Shown here: one piece after another, positions 18,073 to 28,787 of the stretch
Layout: each line of letters opens with the position of its first letter
Position numbering within the stretch: position 1 is the first letter of the stretch
Translations under genes and position numbers: made by a program
The notes under the pieces: generated by a model
Databases searched by the model: none
What the model was told of the DNA's origin: nothing
The model's input: only the letters and a program-made list of their open reading frames with translations
From: Deltaproteobacteria bacterium
GTDB taxonomy: Bacteria; Myxococcota; Myxococcia; Myxococcales; 40CM-4-68-19
Length of the DNA: 61,734 bases
NCBI GenBank assembly: GCA_005879805.1
Contig: VBKL01000082.1
Span: forward strand, 1 to 61,734
Reading direction: 5' to 3'

Positions 18073-18369
18073 ATGCGGGGAACTATCGCAGCGGCGTGTG
18101 CGGCGGTGTTGATGGGGCTCGCCCCCACGCCCGTGCTTGCCTCGCTGTCCTCCGCCTGCCGCGATCGCATCGAGAGCGTCGCCGGGGCGCAGCGCTCGAT
18201 CTCGCTCGGCATCCGAGCCGGGCGGGCGGCCGAGCCGAAGGCTTCCCGGACTGCTACGCGCGCTCCCGCCCGCGAGCTCGTGCGCGTGACCTTCACGACG
18301 CCCGAGCGGACCATCTGGCGCGCTCCCTCCGCGCCTGCCCCGAGCCGCGCTCCGCCTGCCGCCGCCTGA
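18073..18369 (+). CDS. Small exported protein of unknown function
   Basis: 98 residues. The N-terminus is a clear signal peptide (MRGTIAAACAAVLMGLAPTPVLA, cleavage expected after VLA). The mature part is short, basic and Ala/Pro/Arg-rich, with a single Cys (SSACRDRIESV), and I recognise no family. It has its own promoter-like sequence and lies between the M23 peptidase and secA on the same strand. Small proteins in high-G+C DNA are easily false; the signal peptide and the promoter are the reasons to keep it. Confidence 0.45.
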   Translation: MRGTIAAACAAVLMGLAPTPVLASLSSACRDRIESVAGAQRSISLGIRAGRAAEPKASRTATRAPARELVRVTFTTPERTIWRAPSAPAPSRAPPAAA

Positions 18370-18435
18370 TCGCTTTCCTGGCGCAGCGTTCCGCGGTACG
18401 GCTCTCCCACTCTTTGCATCGGCAAGGTCCAAGCG

Positions 18436-21393
<2,958 letters not shown>

Positions 21394-21425
21394 GTGATCC
21401 GATGCGGGTGAGAGCCGGCCGCGAG

Positions 21426-21458
21426 TTGGGTTTGGCTGGTTAGGGGAAGGGGGGGTGG
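21426..21458 (+). repeat. Left inverted repeat flanking the HNH island
   Basis: G-rich sequence beginning TTGGGTTTGGCTGGTTAGGG. The reverse complement of 22861-22893 matches it at about 27 of 33 positions. It starts 33 bp after the secA stop. Together with a palindrome that also occurs at both ends, it brackets the HNH nuclease gene. Confidence 0.55.
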
Positions 21459-21491
21459 TGCGCTGGGCCCGGTGCGCGCTTCGAAGTCCAC

Positions 21492-22583
21492 TTAGAACAG
21501 TTGTTGCTGCGCACACGCCCCGGGGCGTGTGGGAAGCAGGGCTTCCGGCGCCTGTGACGGTGGAGGACGCGCGGCTGCCTTAGCCTCTTTGCGCTCCTGC
21601 CGCAGGCGCTCCATGAACTCGCGACCGTAGAGTTGCTCCGCTGAGAGTTGGTTGTGGGTTCGGCAGAGGAGACGACTCCGGTCCCGGTCGTGCACATGCG
21701 TTCGTGCGAACCCATCGATGTGGTCGATTTCCAGAAAGCCCGTCTCTGGACACCGCGTGCCGTCTTCGGCGACGAAGGCGCACCGTCCTTCATCCCGCTC
21801 GTAGACCTCCCGCTTCATCGGATCGGGAGCTTCATGCGACGCCGACGTGATGGGAGCCGATGCACGGCGACCTTTCCGTCCGACCGCGAAGCGTTCCTTG
21901 AGCACTTTCGCGATGAGCACATCGAGCGCCTTGTCGAAGACCTGGGCGAGATTGCCGTTGGGAATGCGGTGACGTAGCAGGTCCTGCGCTCGGCGAAGCT
22001 TGTCGTGGGTAGCGCGCGATGCCGTAAATTCTATCTTGAATGTATCCGCCGAGAGAGGCGCGACGACAGGTCGACGCTCGTTCTGCGACGGTCTGGACGC
22101 GGCGGCGGCGGTTTGCGCCATCAACACCAACTCGCGGTTTGGAAGTTTACGAACGATATCCGGCGCCGGTGGCTGTGGCGAAAGTGCCGCAGCGAGCTCC
22201 TCGATCTCACGCTTCGACTTGCCAGCGGCCTGCGCCAGCACCCTCTGGTGATTCTCTGCATTGAGATGGGGGACAAGTACGCGCAAGCCAGATAGATGAA
22301 CCGCCCCTGAGCGGAGTGCGTCGAGGATGGCAGGCAGCTCCCGAGCAAAGCGAGCCACATGGATGCGATAAGCGGCCGCTCCCTCGGAGAAATTGAACTC
22401 CCTCATGCAGAACGCGATCATGGAAGGCGACGCGCGCTCCCGGTAGATCTTCCTCGCGTCGATTTCGCCGAGGTAGAGCAGCAGCTCCGCCTCGACGCCA
22501 TTCGATTTGCGAGCAAGCTCGCGCGTCGAAGCAATCAGATCGTCGTCGTTCATCACGGGAATCGGAGCAGTCGAGTCAATCAT
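21492..22583 (-). CDS. HNH endonuclease family protein (DUF222-like N-terminus)
   Basis: 363 residues. The N-terminal 240 residues are helical (LIASTRELARKSNGVEAELLLYLGEIDAR ... VHLSGLRVLVPHLNAENHQRVLAQAAGKSKREIEELAA), resembling the domain that precedes HNH nucleases in DUF222-type proteins. The HNH motif is near residues 270-320: RDEGRCAFVAEDGTRC, EIDHIDGFA and LLCRTHNQLSAEQLYG. The target is unknown. Codon use is visibly less G/C-rich than in the neighbours, which suggests transfer. The last codons (RPGACAQQQLF) include an 18-bp palindrome that is repeated upstream of the gene. ATG 22581-22583 is the longest start; MNDDDL a little downstream is an alternative. Confidence 0.8.
   Translation of the reverse strand: MIDSTAPIPVMNDDDLIASTRELARKSNGVEAELLLYLGEIDARKIYRERASPSMIAFCMREFNFSEGAAAYRIHVARFARELPAILDALRSGAVHLSGLRVLVPHLNAENHQRVLAQAAGKSKREIEELAAALSPQPPAPDIVRKLPNRELVLMAQTAAAASRPSQNERRPVVAPLSADTFKIEFTASRATHDKLRRAQDLLRHRIPNGNLAQVFDKALDVLIAKVLKERFAVGRKGRRASAPITSASHEAPDPMKREVYERDEGRCAFVAEDGTRCPETGFLEIDHIDGFARTHVHDRDRSRLLCRTHNQLSAEQLYGREFMERLRQERKEAKAAARPPPSQAPEALLPTRPGACAQQQLF
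21513..21530 (+). repeat. 18-bp perfect palindrome, copy 1
   Basis: ACACGCCCCGGGGCGTGT, a perfect palindrome inside the last codons of the HNH gene. An identical copy stands at 22814-22831, on the other side of the gene. Confidence 0.8.
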
Positions 22584-22812
22584 GCCGCCCTTCTAGCATC
22601 CGGTTTTCTCGGCCCTCGCAGCCTCCGCGTGGTGAACGCGCCGCGCTGAATCCACTCGAAGACCGGCCTACGAAAACGGCGCGCTGTCTGCGCATCTTTG
22701 ACCTGCTCGTGCTCACTGCGAAGGCTCATTCGCGAATCGAAGCCGCGACGCGCGATTTTCCTGTCAAGCGAAATCGTACTCTTGATTGGGCGTAAATCTG
22801 CAGACCGCAATG

Positions 22813-22832
22813 AACACGCCCCGGGGCGTGTT
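22813..22832 (+). repeat. Palindrome, copy 2 (20 bp)
   Basis: AACACGCCCCGGGGCGTGTT, perfect over 20 bp; its inner 18 bp are identical to copy 1 at 21513-21530. It lies 230 bp upstream of the HNH start codon. Confidence 0.8.
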
Positions 22833-22860
22833 GCGCGACGGCCGCGGTTTGCAAGCCGAT

Positions 22861-22893
22861 CCACCCCTCCCCCTAATCAGCCCGAACCCAATT
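22861..22893 (-). repeat. Right inverted repeat flanking the HNH island
   Basis: Read on the minus strand it starts TTGGGTTCGGGCTGATTAGG and matches 21426-21458. The span between the outer ends is about 1.47 kb. No target-site duplication is seen outside the repeats. Confidence 0.55.
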
Positions 22894-23001
22894 GGCGTCA
22901 GGCAGTCACCCTCTTTCGAGCACCAGCATTCGCGCGCCCCCTCGCTCTTTTCCGCGCAGATCGCTACCATCCCGCGCACCTCTCAGCGCGGGAGCTTGCA
23001 C

Positions 23002-24333
23002 ATGCGACGATTCCTGGTCCTCCTCGTCGTTTTCGCGTCCTTCTCCGTCTCCGTAGCCCAGGCGCAGTCGTTACCCTCGGCAAAGCCCGAAGAGGTCGGC
23101 CTCTCGACCGAGCGGCTGGGCCGGATCGGGAAGGTCCTGCAGGCCGAGATCCAGGCGAAGAAGTTTCCCGGCGCCGTCGCCGTGGTCGCGCGCAAGGGCC
23201 GCGTCGCCTACTTCGAGGCGTTCGGCGCCCGGGACCCGCAGAGCGGCGCGCCGATGACCAAGGACACCATCTTCCGCTTCTACTCGATGACGAAGCCATT
23301 CGTGGCCACCGCCGCCATGATGCTCGCCGAGGAGGGGCGGATCGTCCTCACCGATCCGGTTTCCAAGTACCTCCCCGCCTTCGCCAAGATGCAGGTCAGC
23401 GTCCCCAAGGTCGACCCGACCGGGCGCCTCACGTACGAGACCGTACCCGCGGCGCGCGAGATGACCGTGTACGATCTGCTGCGCCATGCCTCGGGCCTCG
23501 CCTACGGCGAGATCACCGCCAACCAGCCCGTCAAGGACGCGTACGCGAAGGCCGGTCTTTTCCACGCCGACTTCCCGTACGACCAGCGCAGCCTGGCTCC
23601 TGCAGAGGAAATCGAGGCGCTCTCCAAGGCGCCGCTTTCCCACAATCCGGGCGAGGTCTGGGAGTACAGCATGTCCGTCGACCTGCTCGGCCGGGTGGTC
23701 GAGGCGGCCTCGGGTACCAAGCTGTCCGAGTTCCTCGAGTCCCGCCTTTTCAAGCCGCTGAAGATGGCCGACGCGGCCTTCTCGCTTCCCAAGGACAAGC
23801 TGGGCCGGCTCGCGCAGCCGTTCGCGAACGATCCGGCGACCGGTACGCCGAACAAGGTCTTCGACGTGAGCAGCCCTCCGAAGAACGACGCCGGGGGCGT
23901 GGGTAGCGTGGGGACGACGACGGACTATCTCCGGTTCGCCCAGATGATGCTCAACGGCGGCCAGCTCGACGGAGCGCGTCTGCTCAGCCGCACCACCGTG
24001 ACGCTGATGACCTCCGATCATCTCGGCAAGATCAAGGACAACGGCATCACGCCGGGCGAGTTGCTCCTCGGGGTCAAGGGCTTCACCTTCGGACTCGGGT
24101 TCGCCGTTCGCCAGGAGGACGGCCTCGCCGCGATGCCGGGCCGCGCCGGCGAGTACATGTGGGCGGGTGCGGCCGGCACCTTCTTCTGGGTGGACCCCAA
24201 AGAGCAGCTGGTCGGGTTGCTCATGACCCAGGCGCCGGGACCGTCGCGCGTCTACTACCGCAAGCTCTTCAAGCAGCTCGTCTACCAGGCGATCGCCGAC
24301 GAGCTGGCGCCGGCGATGTCCGCATCGCGCTGA
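23002..24333 (+). CDS. Secreted serine hydrolase, beta-lactamase/penicillin-binding-like family (copy 1)
   Basis: 443 residues. Signal peptide MRRFLVLLVVFASFSVSVAQA, then a class C beta-lactamase/esterase fold. The catalytic SxxK is YSMTKP (Ser95, Lys98). Further family motifs are YDLLRHASGLAYGE, PGEVWEYSMSVDLLGRVVEAASG, FKPLKMADAAF and the late GRAGEYMWAGAAGTFFWVDPKEQLVGLLMTQ. Such enzymes are esterases, peptidases or cell-wall enzymes; there is no sign of true antibiotic resistance. A close paralogue follows after 15 bp, so this is a tandem duplication. The first 72 codons of the open frame (22786-23001) are not counted, because the signal peptide sets the start at 23002. Confidence 0.9.
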   Translation: MRRFLVLLVVFASFSVSVAQAQSLPSAKPEEVGLSTERLGRIGKVLQAEIQAKKFPGAVAVVARKGRVAYFEAFGARDPQSGAPMTKDTIFRFYSMTKPFVATAAMMLAEEGRIVLTDPVSKYLPAFAKMQVSVPKVDPTGRLTYETVPAAREMTVYDLLRHASGLAYGEITANQPVKDAYAKAGLFHADFPYDQRSLAPAEEIEALSKAPLSHNPGEVWEYSMSVDLLGRVVEAASGTKLSEFLESRLFKPLKMADAAFSLPKDKLGRLAQPFANDPATGTPNKVFDVSSPPKNDAGGVGSVGTTTDYLRFAQMMLNGGQLDGARLLSRTTVTLMTSDHLGKIKDNGITPGELLLGVKGFTFGLGFAVRQEDGLAAMPGRAGEYMWAGAAGTFFWVDPKEQLVGLLMTQAPGPSRVYYRKLFKQLVYQAIADELAPAMSASR

Positions 24334-24348
24334 GCGAAGGAGGCCATC

Positions 24349-25659
24349 ATGCGGCGCTTCCTCGGCATCGTCCTCGTCTTCGCGTCCGCCGCTGCCTGGG
24401 CGGACGCGCTCCCCTCGGCGCGTCCGGAGGACGTGGGCCTCTCCTCGGAGCGGCTGGGCAGGATCGGGAAGGTCTTCCAGCGCGAAGTCGACGCGAAGAA
24501 GCTTCCGGGAGCGGTCGCGCTCGTCGCTCGCAAGGGGCGGATCGTCTACTTCGAGGCGCTCGGAGCCCGCGACCCGCGTAGCGGCGCCCCGATGAGCCGC
24601 GACGCGATCTTCCGCATGTACTCGATGACGAAGCCGTTCGCCTCGGTCGCCGCGATGATGCTCGCCGAGGAAGGGAAGATCGTCCTCACCGACCCCGTCT
24701 CCAAGTACCTGCCCGGCTTTGCGAAGATGCAGGTGAGCGTCCCTCGCGTCGACTCGACCGGACGGCTCACCTACGAGACCGCGCCCGCGAAGCGGGAGAT
24801 GACCGTGTACGATCTCCTGCGCCACACTTCGGGCCTCGTCTACGCGGAGTTCACCCCCAACGGGGCGGTGAAGGAAGCGTACGAGAAGGCTGGCCTCCTC
24901 GGCACGGCGACGAGCCTCACCGCGGCCGAGCAAGTCGAGCGGCTCTCCAAGGCCCCCCTGGCGCACGATCCCGCCGAGGTGTGGGAGTACGGGCTTTCCG
25001 TCGACGTCCTCGGCCGGGTGGTCGAGGCGGTTACGGGAACACGGCTCGCGGATTTCCTCGAAGTCCGCCTTTTCAAGCCGTTGAAGATGGCGGATACGGC
25101 CTTTTTCGTCCCGCGGGAGAAGAAGGGACGGCTGGCCGAGGCGTTCCCGAACGATCCGTCGACCGGCACCGCCATCAAGATGCTCGACGTCGGCGCGCCG
25201 CCAGGCAACGACATGGGCGGGTCGGGATCGGTCGCCACCGCTTCCGATTACGTACGGTTCGCGCAGATGATGCTCGACGGCGGCCAGCTCGAGGGGACCC
25301 GCTACCTGAGCCGCACGACCGTCGCCCTGATGACCTCGGACCATCTCGGGAAGATCAAGGACAACGGCATGACGCCGGGAGAGCTGCTCCTCGGCGTGCG
25401 TGGCTACACCTTCGGGCTCGGGTTCTCGGTCCGTCTCGAGGACGGCTTCGCCGCGACGCCGGGAAGGGCCGGCGAGTTCATGTGGGGCGGCGCGGGGGGC
25501 ACCTTCTTCTGGGTCGATCCCAAGGAGCAGCTCGTCGCGGTCCTGCTCACGCAGGCGCCCGGGCCTACGCGGGTCTACTATCGCAAGCTCTTCAAGCAGC
25601 TCGTCTACCAGGCGATCGCCGACGAGCTGGCGCCGGCGATGTCGGCGTCGCGGCCCTGA
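24349..25659 (+). CDS. Secreted serine hydrolase, beta-lactamase/penicillin-binding-like family (copy 2)
   Basis: 436 residues. Signal peptide MRRFLGIVLVFASAAAWADA and the same domain as copy 1. SxxK is YSMTKP (Ser92, Lys95), followed by YDLLRHTSGLVYAE, SVDVLGRVVEAVTG and GRAGEFMWGGAGGTFFWVDPKEQLVAVLLTQAPGPTRVYYRKLFKQLVYQAI. Long stretches agree residue for residue with copy 1, including the C-terminus ADELAPAMSASR. An AAGGAGG precedes the ATG. Probably one operon with copy 1. The two may differ in substrate; the largest difference is a deletion in copy 2 around the segment ADFPYDQRSLAPAEE of copy 1. Confidence 0.9.
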   Translation: MRRFLGIVLVFASAAAWADALPSARPEDVGLSSERLGRIGKVFQREVDAKKLPGAVALVARKGRIVYFEALGARDPRSGAPMSRDAIFRMYSMTKPFASVAAMMLAEEGKIVLTDPVSKYLPGFAKMQVSVPRVDSTGRLTYETAPAKREMTVYDLLRHTSGLVYAEFTPNGAVKEAYEKAGLLGTATSLTAAEQVERLSKAPLAHDPAEVWEYGLSVDVLGRVVEAVTGTRLADFLEVRLFKPLKMADTAFFVPREKKGRLAEAFPNDPSTGTAIKMLDVGAPPGNDMGGSGSVATASDYVRFAQMMLDGGQLEGTRYLSRTTVALMTSDHLGKIKDNGMTPGELLLGVRGYTFGLGFSVRLEDGFAATPGRAGEFMWGGAGGTFFWVDPKEQLVAVLLTQAPGPTRVYYRKLFKQLVYQAIADELAPAMSASRP

Positions 25660-25674
25660 TCTGGAGAGTGCTGC

Positions 25675-27417
25675 CTAGGCGGCGCACTCCCCTTCCTGGA
25701 GCACCACCTCGAATGCCTTCGACTCCCCCAGGTCGATGAAGTCCTCGGGCGTCGCCGCCGCTTCGGGCAGCTCCTCCAGATCCGCCAGCAAGCTCGAGAC
25801 GCGCGACAACGGGACGCGGGCGAGGAAATCATCGGGCGCCTCGCCCTCCCGCTTCTCGGCCGAATACAGCTCGATGAGCCGCGCCACCGCCTGACCGGCC
25901 CTGCGCGCCGGCACCTTGGCGGCGAGCCGCCCGAACAGCACCTGCTCCGGCTTGGCGCCGCCGCCGACGTAGAGGTGGTACTGCGGCACCGGCCTGCCCG
26001 CGATCTTCCGCACCGATCCCTGCAGGCCGATTCCCGCCACATAGTGCTGGCCGCAGCCGTTGGGGCAGCCCGACACCTTGATGGAGAGCGATTCCGCTTT
26101 GGCCGCGAGCGCCGGATTGGCTTCCAGCTCGCGGGAGACGAGCGCCGCCACTCCGCGAGAGGCGGTCACGGCGATCTTGCAGGACATCGCGCCCGGGCAG
26201 CTCGTCACGTCGGCGACTGTGTGCGCTCCGGGCATGGCGAGCCCGGCGCGGTCGAGCAGGGTGTACAGGGCCGGGAGCGAGTCGCGGCGGACGAAGCGGA
26301 GGAGCAGGTTCTGGTCGACGGTGGTGCGCACCTGCTCCTCGCCGCTGAACTCCCGTGCCAGCCCCGCGAGGACGCGGAATTGGGCGGCGGTGGCATCGCC
26401 GAGCGGCAGCCGGATGGCGACGGCGACGAGGCCCGGCTGCTTCTGCGGGCGCACGTTGGTCTCGACGAAACGTGCGAAGCCCGGAGAGGGAACGAACGGG
26501 CGGGAGGGCTTCTCGCGGATCGTCGCCACCGTCGGCAATTCACCGACCGGGGTTCCGCCTTCGTCGGCGATCGCCTGGCGTTCCTGGTGGTACTCGGCGA
26601 GAAAACCTTCCTGCCCGAGCTTGTCGATGACGAACTTGAGCCGGGCTCGATCCTTGCGCTTGCGATTGCCGGTCCGGTTGAAGACGCGAACGACCGCGTC
26701 GGCGATGTCGAAGAGCTCCTCCACAGGGGCGAACTCGTGGGCGACGAATCCTTGCCGCCGCACCGTGGAAAGCCCACCGCCGATGGTGACGCGAAAGCCG
26801 CGGCGGCCGTCCTTCAGCCGGGCGAGAAGCCCGATGTCGTTGAACCCCGCGCCGACGCAGTCGGTGTCGCAGCAGCCGCCAAGGGCGATCTTGAATTTGC
26901 GTGGCAGGGACGAAGAAAGGGGGCCGCGCAAAAGGTGCCGAGTCAAGGCCTCGCCGTAGGGCGTGACGTCGAAGGCCTCGCTGGCGGAGACGCCCGCGTA
27001 CGGGCAGGCGGTGATGTTGCGCACCGAGTTGCCGCACGCCTCGCGCGTCGTCATTCCCTCGTCGGCCAGCTTGCGCAGCACCGTCTCGACGTCGTCCATC
27101 TTCACGAAGTGGAACTGGACGTTCTGCCGGGTGGTGACGTGTCCCTTGCCGGTGGACCAGTTCTCGGCGACGTCGCCGAGGGCGAGAAGCTGCCCGACGG
27201 TGAGGACCCCTTGCGGGATCTTCACCCGCACCATCATCGGTCCTTCCTGCCGCTGCCCGTACACGCCGTGGACGAGCCGGAAGGCGCGCCAGGCGTCGGG
27301 AGCGAGGTCGCCGCGCTCGAACTTCTCGAGCGTGTCGACGAAGCGATCCACTTCTTCTTCGCTGGCGAATCCAAGGCGGCCGTCGCCCAGATCGTTCGGT
27401 AGCTCTACCTCTGCCAT
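25675..27417 (-). CDS. Nitrite/sulfite reductase (siroheme, 4Fe-4S), probably ferredoxin-type sulfite reductase
   Basis: 580 residues with the two-fold ferredoxin-like/catalytic repeat of the family. The half repeats start at QEGPMMVRVKIPQGVLTVGQLLALG and at PGLVAVAIRLPLGDATAAQFRVLAGLA. The siroheme/4Fe-4S ligands are TSCPGAMSCKIAVT (C-x5-C) and SGCPNGCGQHYV (C-x3-C). It reduces sulfite to sulfide, or nitrite to ammonia. The operon (sulfate activation, APS/PAPS reductase, siroheme synthesis) argues for sulfite. There is no flavoprotein subunit nearby, so electrons probably come from ferredoxin. Last gene of the operon, 18 bp after cobA. Confidence 0.9.
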   Translation of the reverse strand: MAEVELPNDLGDGRLGFASEEEVDRFVDTLEKFERGDLAPDAWRAFRLVHGVYGQRQEGPMMVRVKIPQGVLTVGQLLALGDVAENWSTGKGHVTTRQNVQFHFVKMDDVETVLRKLADEGMTTREACGNSVRNITACPYAGVSASEAFDVTPYGEALTRHLLRGPLSSSLPRKFKIALGGCCDTDCVGAGFNDIGLLARLKDGRRGFRVTIGGGLSTVRRQGFVAHEFAPVEELFDIADAVVRVFNRTGNRKRKDRARLKFVIDKLGQEGFLAEYHQERQAIADEGGTPVGELPTVATIREKPSRPFVPSPGFARFVETNVRPQKQPGLVAVAIRLPLGDATAAQFRVLAGLAREFSGEEQVRTTVDQNLLLRFVRRDSLPALYTLLDRAGLAMPGAHTVADVTSCPGAMSCKIAVTASRGVAALVSRELEANPALAAKAESLSIKVSGCPNGCGQHYVAGIGLQGSVRKIAGRPVPQYHLYVGGGAKPEQVLFGRLAAKVPARRAGQAVARLIELYSAEKREGEAPDDFLARVPLSRVSSLLADLEELPEAAATPEDFIDLGESKAFEVVLQEGECAA

Positions 27418-27435
27418 GATGCACCTTCCTTGTCG

Positions 27436-28191
27436 TCAGGCAGCCCGTACCGCGGTAGCCGTAGCCGCGGAGAGCGCTTCCGCCAGCGAGACCACTTCTC
27501 CGATCACCAGCACGCCCGCGGCTTCCGGATGCTGCGCCGGCAATTGGCAACCGCCCAGCGCGGCCAGCGTTCCCGTCCAGGACGCCTGCTCGGACCAGGA
27601 CGCGTCGAGGACGATCGCGGCGGGCGTCTGCGCCGGCCAGCCGCGATCGACCAGCACCTCGGCGATGCGCGCCCGGTTGGCGATTCCCATCAGGACGACG
27701 ACCGTCAGGCTCTGCGGGGCAATGGCGCGGAGCATCGGCGCGAAGACCTGCTCCGCATGTCCCGAGACGACGGCAAAGCCGGAAGCGAGGCCGCGGTGCG
27801 TGACCGGAATCCCGGCGAGGCCCGGCGCGGCGATCGCAGAGCTGACGCCGGGAATGATCTCGTACGGAATTCCGGCGTGGGCGAGGGCGAGAGCCTCTTC
27901 CCCGCCGCGGCCGAGCACGAACGGATCGCCGCACTTGAGGCGGACGACCCGCTCTCCGCGGCGGGCGGCGCGGACGAGGAGCCGCTCGATGGTCGATTGC
28001 GCAATCGACTTCCGCCGCGCGCGCTTGCCGACGTAGAGGAAGCGCGCGTGCGAGGCGAGCCCGAGCGCGGCCGGGTCGACCAGCGCGTCGTGGAGGACGA
28101 GATCGGCGGTGCGCAGCCGGGAGGCTGCCTTCAAGGTCAGTAGCTCGGGATCGCCCGGTCCCGCGCCGACGAGGGACACGAAGCCAGTCAT
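27436..28191 (-). CDS. cobA: Uroporphyrinogen-III C-methyltransferase (SUMT)
   Basis: 251 residues. Makes precorrin-2 from uroporphyrinogen III using two SAM. Motifs: VSLVGAGPGDPELLTLKAASRL at the N-terminus, VVRLKCGDPFVLGRGGEEALAL, PYEIIPGVSSAIAAPGLAGIPVTHRG and LMGIANRARIAEVLVDRGW. ATG 28189-28191 was chosen because it gives the family N-terminus MTGFVSLVG and overlaps the stop of the upstream gene (ATGA). It supplies siroheme for the sulfite reductase next to it. Confidence 0.95.
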   Translation of the reverse strand: MTGFVSLVGAGPGDPELLTLKAASRLRTADLVLHDALVDPAALGLASHARFLYVGKRARRKSIAQSTIERLLVRAARRGERVVRLKCGDPFVLGRGGEEALALAHAGIPYEIIPGVSSAIAAPGLAGIPVTHRGLASGFAVVSGHAEQVFAPMLRAIAPQSLTVVVLMGIANRARIAEVLVDRGWPAQTPAAIVLDASWSEQASWTGTLAALGGCQLPAQHPEAAGVLVIGEVVSLAEALSAATATAVRAA

Positions 28192-28787
28192 GGTTGCACC
28201 TCTCTCGGTTGAGGCTGCGTTGCCGGACCGACCTGGGGGTACAGATCGAGAAGCGCACGCAAGAGCAAAGGCCGGCGGTCGCCCATGGGAATGCCCGTTT
28301 CGCGCCATCCGGCGCGGACGCGCTCCCCCAGATCGACCCAGGCGGAGATGTCGTCCGGGAGCACGCGCTCGAGCGCCTCGCGCAAGAGCCCCGCGAGCGC
28401 AGGCGCGCGCCCATCGGTCGCCACCGCCACCGTCACCCCGCCCTTGCGGACCACTCCGCCGAGGAAGGCGGAGGCGGATTTCGCGTCGTCCACTGCGTTG
28501 ACGAAGAGGCCGCGCGCGTCCGCGGCGAGCCGGACGTTCCGGTTCACCTCGGGCGGAGCGGCGGCCACGACGAAGAAGGCGCCGTCGAGATCCTCCGGCA
28601 CGAAGGCGCGGCGGCGAATCTCGATTTCGGGGCGCTCGATCTCCGGCGCCACTCCGGGCGCCACGACGCGGACGCGCGCCCCCGCCGCGAGCAGCCCGGA
28701 GAGCTTCGCGGCCGCCACGCGCCCCCCTCCCACGAGCACGGCGAGCCGGCCCTGGAAGCGGAGGAAAACCGGATACGTCTCGCTCAT
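28188..28787 (-). CDS. Precorrin-2 dehydrogenase / sirohydrochlorin ferrochelatase (CysG N-terminal type)
   Basis: 199 residues. NAD-binding fold at the N-terminus ([30 protein letters not shown]), then [31 protein letters not shown] and [33 protein letters not shown], as in Met8p/CysG N-domain. It oxidises precorrin-2 and inserts iron to make siroheme. The SUMT activity that CysG carries in one chain is encoded by the separate, overlapping cobA. Both junctions (with sat-cysC and cobA) are 4-bp ATGA overlaps, showing tight coupling. Confidence 0.93.
   Translation of the reverse strand: MSETYPVFLRFQGRLAVLVGGGRVAAAKLSGLLAAGARVRVVAPGVAPEIERPEIEIRRRAFVPEDLDGAFFVVAAAPPEVNRNVRLAADARGLFVNAVDDAKSASAFLGGVVRKGGVTVAVATDGRAPALAGLLREALERVLPDDISAWVDLGERVRAGWRETGIPMGDRRPLLLRALLDLYPQVGPATQPQPREVQP

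Larger units (their letters stand above)
22584..23001. other. 418-bp non-coding region between the HNH gene and the first serine hydrolase
   Basis: No convincing gene in either strand. It holds palindrome copy 2 (22813-22832) and the right inverted repeat (22861-22893). It is relatively A/T-rich up to about 22810, then returns to the window's usual composition. It must also contain the promoters for the divergent genes, but I see no clear -35/-10 pair. Confidence 0.5.

Noticed and set aside
21492..22583. Insertion sequence with transposase
   Set aside because: The gene is an HNH nuclease without DDE, HUH or recombinase motifs, and no target-site duplication was found at the repeats.
23002..25659. 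Antibiotic-resistance beta-lactamases
   Set aside because: Only the general serine-hydrolase SxxK fold is visible. The esterase/peptidase branches of this family are far more common, and nothing points to drug hydrolysis.
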